64,000 bases of DNA from Myxococcales bacterium (GTDB lineage Bacteria > Myxococcota_A > Bradymonadia > UBA7976 > UBA1532): assembly GCA_020633435.1 (NCBI GenBank), contig JACKDP010000001.1:558001-622000 (forward strand), written 5' to 3'. Position numbers and translations under genes: made by a program. The notes under the pieces are model-generated. The model had not been told where the DNA came from. It ran no database searches and worked only from the letters and a program-made list of their open reading frames with translations. The first letter of the stretch is position 1, and every line of letters starts with the position of its first letter. This document shows positions 61,077 to 64,000 of this stretch, piece by piece.

Positions 61077-64000
61077 GCAGCACGAGGCGCTCTCCGAGCA
61101 CTTCGCGGCCCTCTGTGACCTGACCCCCGCCGAGCAGGCGCCGCACCTGCGGGCCCTGCGCGACGCCGATCCCGAGCTGGCCCAGGCCCTCGCCGGGCTG
61201 CTGGGGCACGACGCCGCGCTGCAGGCCGACGGGGGCGAGCTGGCGACCGGGGCCGGGCTCCGCGCCCTGGTCACGGGCACAACCACTGGAGATCAAAGCA
61301 CTTCCACGGCGCCGACGGACGTGGTGCGGCCCGGCGAGCGCGTGGGCGACCGCTACGTCATCGAGGCGCGGCTGGGCCAGGGCGGCGGCGGCCAGGTCTT
61401 CCGCGCCCGCGACACGCGCACCCAGGAGGCCGTCGCCCTCAAGTTCCTGGCGGCGAGCGAGCGGACGACGCCGCGGGAGGTCCGCCGGTTCCGGCGCGAG
61501 TTCCGGGCCGTCTCGCGCCTCGACCACCCCCACTGCCTGCGGGTCTTCAGCGAGGGCGTGCACCGCGACCGGCGCTACATCGCGATGGAGCTGCTCGCCG
61601 GGGGTGATCTGGAGCGGCTGGCCCGGCCGGCGACGCCGGCGGCGAGCGCGCGCCTGCTGGCGACGCTGGTGCAGGTGGCCGTGGCGCTGGACTACGTGCA
61701 CGGCCGGCGCATCGTGCACCGCGATCTGAAGCCGGCCAACGTGCTGCTGACGGCGCACGATCCCCCCGCGCCCAAGCTGGCCGACTTCGGCATCGCCCGG
61801 CTCTGGGGGGACGAGGTGAGCCGCGTCACGGACGGCGGCCTGCTGGGCACGCTCGACTACCTGTCCCCCGAGCAGATCCAGGGCGGGGCGGTGGATCCGC
61901 GCACCGATCTCTATGCGTTCGGCTGCATGATCTACACGCTCTGGGCCGGGCGGCCGCCGTACGTGGGCACCGCCTGGCAGCGGCTCGCGGCGCGGGTGAC
62001 GGCGCCGCCCCCGCCGCTGCGGACGCTGGCCCCGGAGGCGCCGGCGGGCCTGGAGGCGCTGGCGCTGCGGCTGCTGGCGGTGGATCCCGCCGGGCGGCCC
62101 CCCAACGCCCTCGCGGTGGCCGAGGCCCTGAGCGCGCTCATCGCGGACGGGGCGGCGGCGGCCGGCCTGGCGGCGACGCTGGCGGACCACGAGAGCGCCG
62201 GCTTCCTGTACCCGCCGGCGATGGTGGGGCGCGAGGCCACGCGGGCGGCGCTGGTGGACCGCGCCCACGCGGCCATCGGCGGGCGCGCGCCGACGGCGGT
62301 GGCGCTGGTGGGCGAGGGCGGCGTGGGCAAGACCACGCTGGCCCGGGCGGTGGGTCGGGCGGCGGAGGCGGCCGGCGTCCGCGTCGTGGCCCTGCGCACC
62401 GAGCCGGAGGCGGCCGCGCCCCTGAGCCCGCTGGGCGCGCTGCTGGCGGCGCTGAAGCCCGAGGACGCCAGCCCCGGGTGGGGCGAGGCCATCCTGGAGC
62501 GGCACCTGCCGACCCGCGCGCTCCAGGCCGGCGACGCCATCCTGGCCCGGCTGGCGGGCGAGCTGGTGGAGCGGCTGCAGGCGGCGGGGCCCGTGCTGGT
62601 CATCCTGGAGGATCTGCACCACGCGGGGGCCAGCGCGCTGGCGCTGCTGGAGGCCGTCCTGGCGCGGCACGGCTCGGCGGGCGGGGCGGCCATCCTGGGG
62701 ACGCTGCGGCCGTCGGCGGCGGTGGAGGGCGCCCTGCCGGATCTGGATCGGTGGCCGCTGGCGCCCCTCGGCCCGGCCGACGTGGCGGCGGTGGCGGCGT
62801 CGATGCTGGCGACGGCGCTGCCGCCCGGCCTGGCGGAGGCGCTGGCGGCGGAGAGCGGCGGCAACCCGCTGCTGGTGCAGTCGGCGCTGCGCAGCCGGGT
62901 GTCGACGGGGCACCTGCGGCGGGCGGGGGCGGCGTGGCGTCTCGCCGGGGAGGGCCCGCGGGAGGCGCGCCCGCTGGAGACGCGGCTTCAGGGGCTGCGG
63001 CCGGCGACGCGGGCGCTGCTGGCGGCGGCGGCGCTGCTGGGGCAGCGGTTCGACCTGGATGTGCTGGCGGCGGCCGTCGGGCTGCCCGAGGACGACCTGG
63101 CCGACGCCCTGGACGAGGCCCAGCGGGCGAGCGTGGTGCGGGCGGCGTCCTGGCAGCGCGGCACGTTGGATGTCTGGGAGTTCGAGCACGCGCGGCTGGT
63201 GGAGGTGCTGGGGCGCAGCCTGCCCCCGGAGGCGGCCCGCGCGCACCACGCGGCGCTGGCGGCGGCCCTGGCCGAGCGGGGGGCGACGGCGGCGCGCATC
63301 GCCCACCACTTCGTCGAGGCCGGGCTGGAGGTCGAGGCCTTCCGCTGGCTGCGCCAGGCCGCCCGGGAGGCCCACGCGGGCTTCGACTACGGGGCCGCCG
63401 TGCAGCTCGGGGAGGCCGCCCTGGCGCGGGTGGCGGTGGCGCCGGGCGAGGAGCCCGCCTGCCGCGAGGCCCTGGCCGACGCGCTGATGATGGCGGGGCA
63501 GAGCGAGCGCGCGGGCGTCATCCTGCGGGCGCTCGTCCCGCTGCAAGGGGTTGATTCTCCAGGACAATCCCGCCTGGACGACGTTCGGCGGCTGCGCAAG
63601 CTGGGGTTCGCGCTGGTGCGGTCGGGCGACACCTCCGCCGCGCTCCAGGCCCTGCGCCGCGCCCTCGACGCCCTGGGTCACCCCCTCCCCGCCGGCCGCG
63701 CCCGACTGTACCTGCGGCTCGCCCGGGACGTCGTGGCGGTGCTCTGGCGGCGCTGGCGGCCGCGGCGGCGCACGGCCGATGATCCGCTGGTGGTCGAGCA
63801 CGCCCTGGTGCAGCGCGAGCTGGCGATGCTGCACCGGTGGGTCGACGACGAGCGCTGCGCGGCCCACTGCCTGGGCGCCGCCCGGGCCGCCGCGCGCCTC
63901 GCGGCCCCGGATCTGCTGGTGGACGCCTACACCTCGGTGGCCATCCTGCTGGCGTTCGCCGCCTCGGCGCGGCTGGGCACCTGGGTAGAGGCCCGCGCCC
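61066..64000 (+). CDS. Ser/Thr protein kinase with AAA ATPase and helical-repeat region (runs off window)
   Basis: At least 978 residues, open to the window end. Residues 95-360 are a PknB-like kinase: LGQGGGGQVFRARD near 104, ALKFL, HRDLKPAN from His218, DFG at 240-242 and SPEQ. No transmembrane helix follows. Residues 390-700 are an AAA_16-like ATPase with Walker A GEGGVGKTT at 416-424 and a LED Walker B end at 514-516 (Asp516). The rest is helical repeats, partly TPR-like. Kinases of this plan are usual beside ECF factors in these bacteria and probably sense a signal through the repeats, then phosphorylate the sigma factor. The start ATG 61066 overlaps the sigma gene. Confidence 0.92.
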   Translation, partial: MTPEQHEALSEHFAALCDLTPAEQAPHLRALRDADPELAQALAGLLGHDAALQADGGELATGAGLRALVTGTTTGDQSTSTAPTDVVRPGERVGDRYVIEARLGQGGGGQVFRARDTRTQEAVALKFLAASERTTPREVRRFRREFRAVSRLDHPHCLRVFSEGVHRDRRYIAMELLAGGDLERLARPATPAASARLLATLVQVAVALDYVHGRRIVHRDLKPANVLLTAHDPPAPKLADFGIARLWGDEVSRVTDGGLLGTLDYLSPEQIQGGAVDPRTDLYAFGCMIYTLWAGRPPYVGTAWQRLAARVTAPPPPLRTLAPEAPAGLEALALRLLAVDPAGRPPNALAVAEALSALIADGAAAAGLAATLADHESAGFLYPPAMVGREATRAALVDRAHAAIGGRAPTAVALVGEGGVGKTTLARAVGRAAEAAGVRVVALRTEPEAAAPLSPLGALLAALKPEDASPGWGEAILERHLPTRALQAGDAILARLAGELVERLQAAGPVLVILEDLHHAGASALALLEAVLARHGSAGGAAILGTLRPSAAVEGALPDLDRWPLAPLGPADVAAVAASMLATALPPGLAEALAAESGGNPLLVQSALRSRVSTGHLRRAGAAWRLAGEGPREARPLETRLQGLRPATRALLAAAALLGQRFDLDVLAAAVGLPEDDLADALDEAQRASVVRAASWQRGTLDVWEFEHARLVEVLGRSLPPEAARAHHAALAAALAERGATAARIAHHFVEAGLEVEAFRWLRQAAREAHAGFDYGAAVQLGEAALARVAVAPGEEPACREALADALMMAGQSERAGVILRALVPLQGVDSPGQSRLDDVRRLRKLGFALVRSGDTSAALQALRRALDALGHPLPAGRARLYLRLARDVVAVLWRRWRPRRRTADDPLVVEHALVQRELAMLHRWVDDERCAAHCLGAARAAARLAAPDLLVDAYTSVAILLAFAASARLGTWVEARA

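Noticed and set aside
60994..63867. Long minus-strand open frame opposite the kinase
   Set aside because: The plus strand shows kinase and AAA motifs in the right order; the antisense frame is Arg/Gln/Pro-rich shadow.

Overview
The window is very GC-rich, densely coded DNA. It carries many secreted lipoproteins with Gly-Gly-Met linkers, DUF4215 Cys-rich repeats, MopE-like CDGxDNDCDG motifs, FHA coiled-coil proteins and an ECF sigma factor next to a Ser/Thr kinase. Together these suggest a Myxococcota (deltaproteobacterial) chromosome, probably uncultured. This is inferred from gene style only; no rRNA or tRNA is visible.

Bases 1-12600 look like an integrated mobile element. Its cargo is a restriction-like cassette: a SNF2-type helicase (5' end missing), a beta-class N6-adenine methyltransferase, and a large DEAH helicase with a PD-(D/E)xK nuclease motif and a C-terminal LexA/UmuD-like (S24) peptidase domain, followed by a small helix-hairpin-helix protein. 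Downstream lie a winged-helix protein with a nuclease-like second half, an excisionase-like protein, a serine recombinase beside a triple repeat, and a four-gene operon (small protein, Cro/C1 regulator, MerR/Xis-like protein, tyrosine integrase) with a palindromic operator at its promoter. A tandem 14-bp repeat follows the integrase and may mark the element's end.

Bases 12765-18288 look like a second accessory block: a P-loop ATPase plus a TPR protein with nearly identical 138-bp repeats, a divergent small protein with a caspase/CHAT-like His and Cys, and a GNAT toxin with its ribbon-helix-helix antitoxin.

Bases 18331-61000 are mostly host genes: inorganic pyrophosphatase, a 5'-nucleotidase-family lipoprotein, FHA proteins (one gene with two frameshifts), a GH1-like lipoprotein, a TatD hydrolase, an 11-repeat Cys-rich lipoprotein, an NRDE protein, ClpB, further lipoproteins, a Phd/ParE-type toxin-antitoxin pair, a HEAT-cyclophilin fusion, an MFS transporter, an N-acyl-D-amino-acid deacylase, two tandem DUF4215 paralogues and a PHM-like copper monooxygenase with all six copper ligands. 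A three-gene fatty-acyl operon (MaoC hydratase, FabG4-like reductase, thiolase) has its own candidate operator.

The window ends in an ECF sigma factor overlapping a large Ser/Thr kinase with an AAA ATPase domain, which runs off the 3' edge.

Best candidates for something undescribed: the helicase-methyltransferase-nuclease cassette with its built-in S24 peptidase, the ATPase/TPR/CHAT-like block, and the 11-repeat HCPH lipoprotein.
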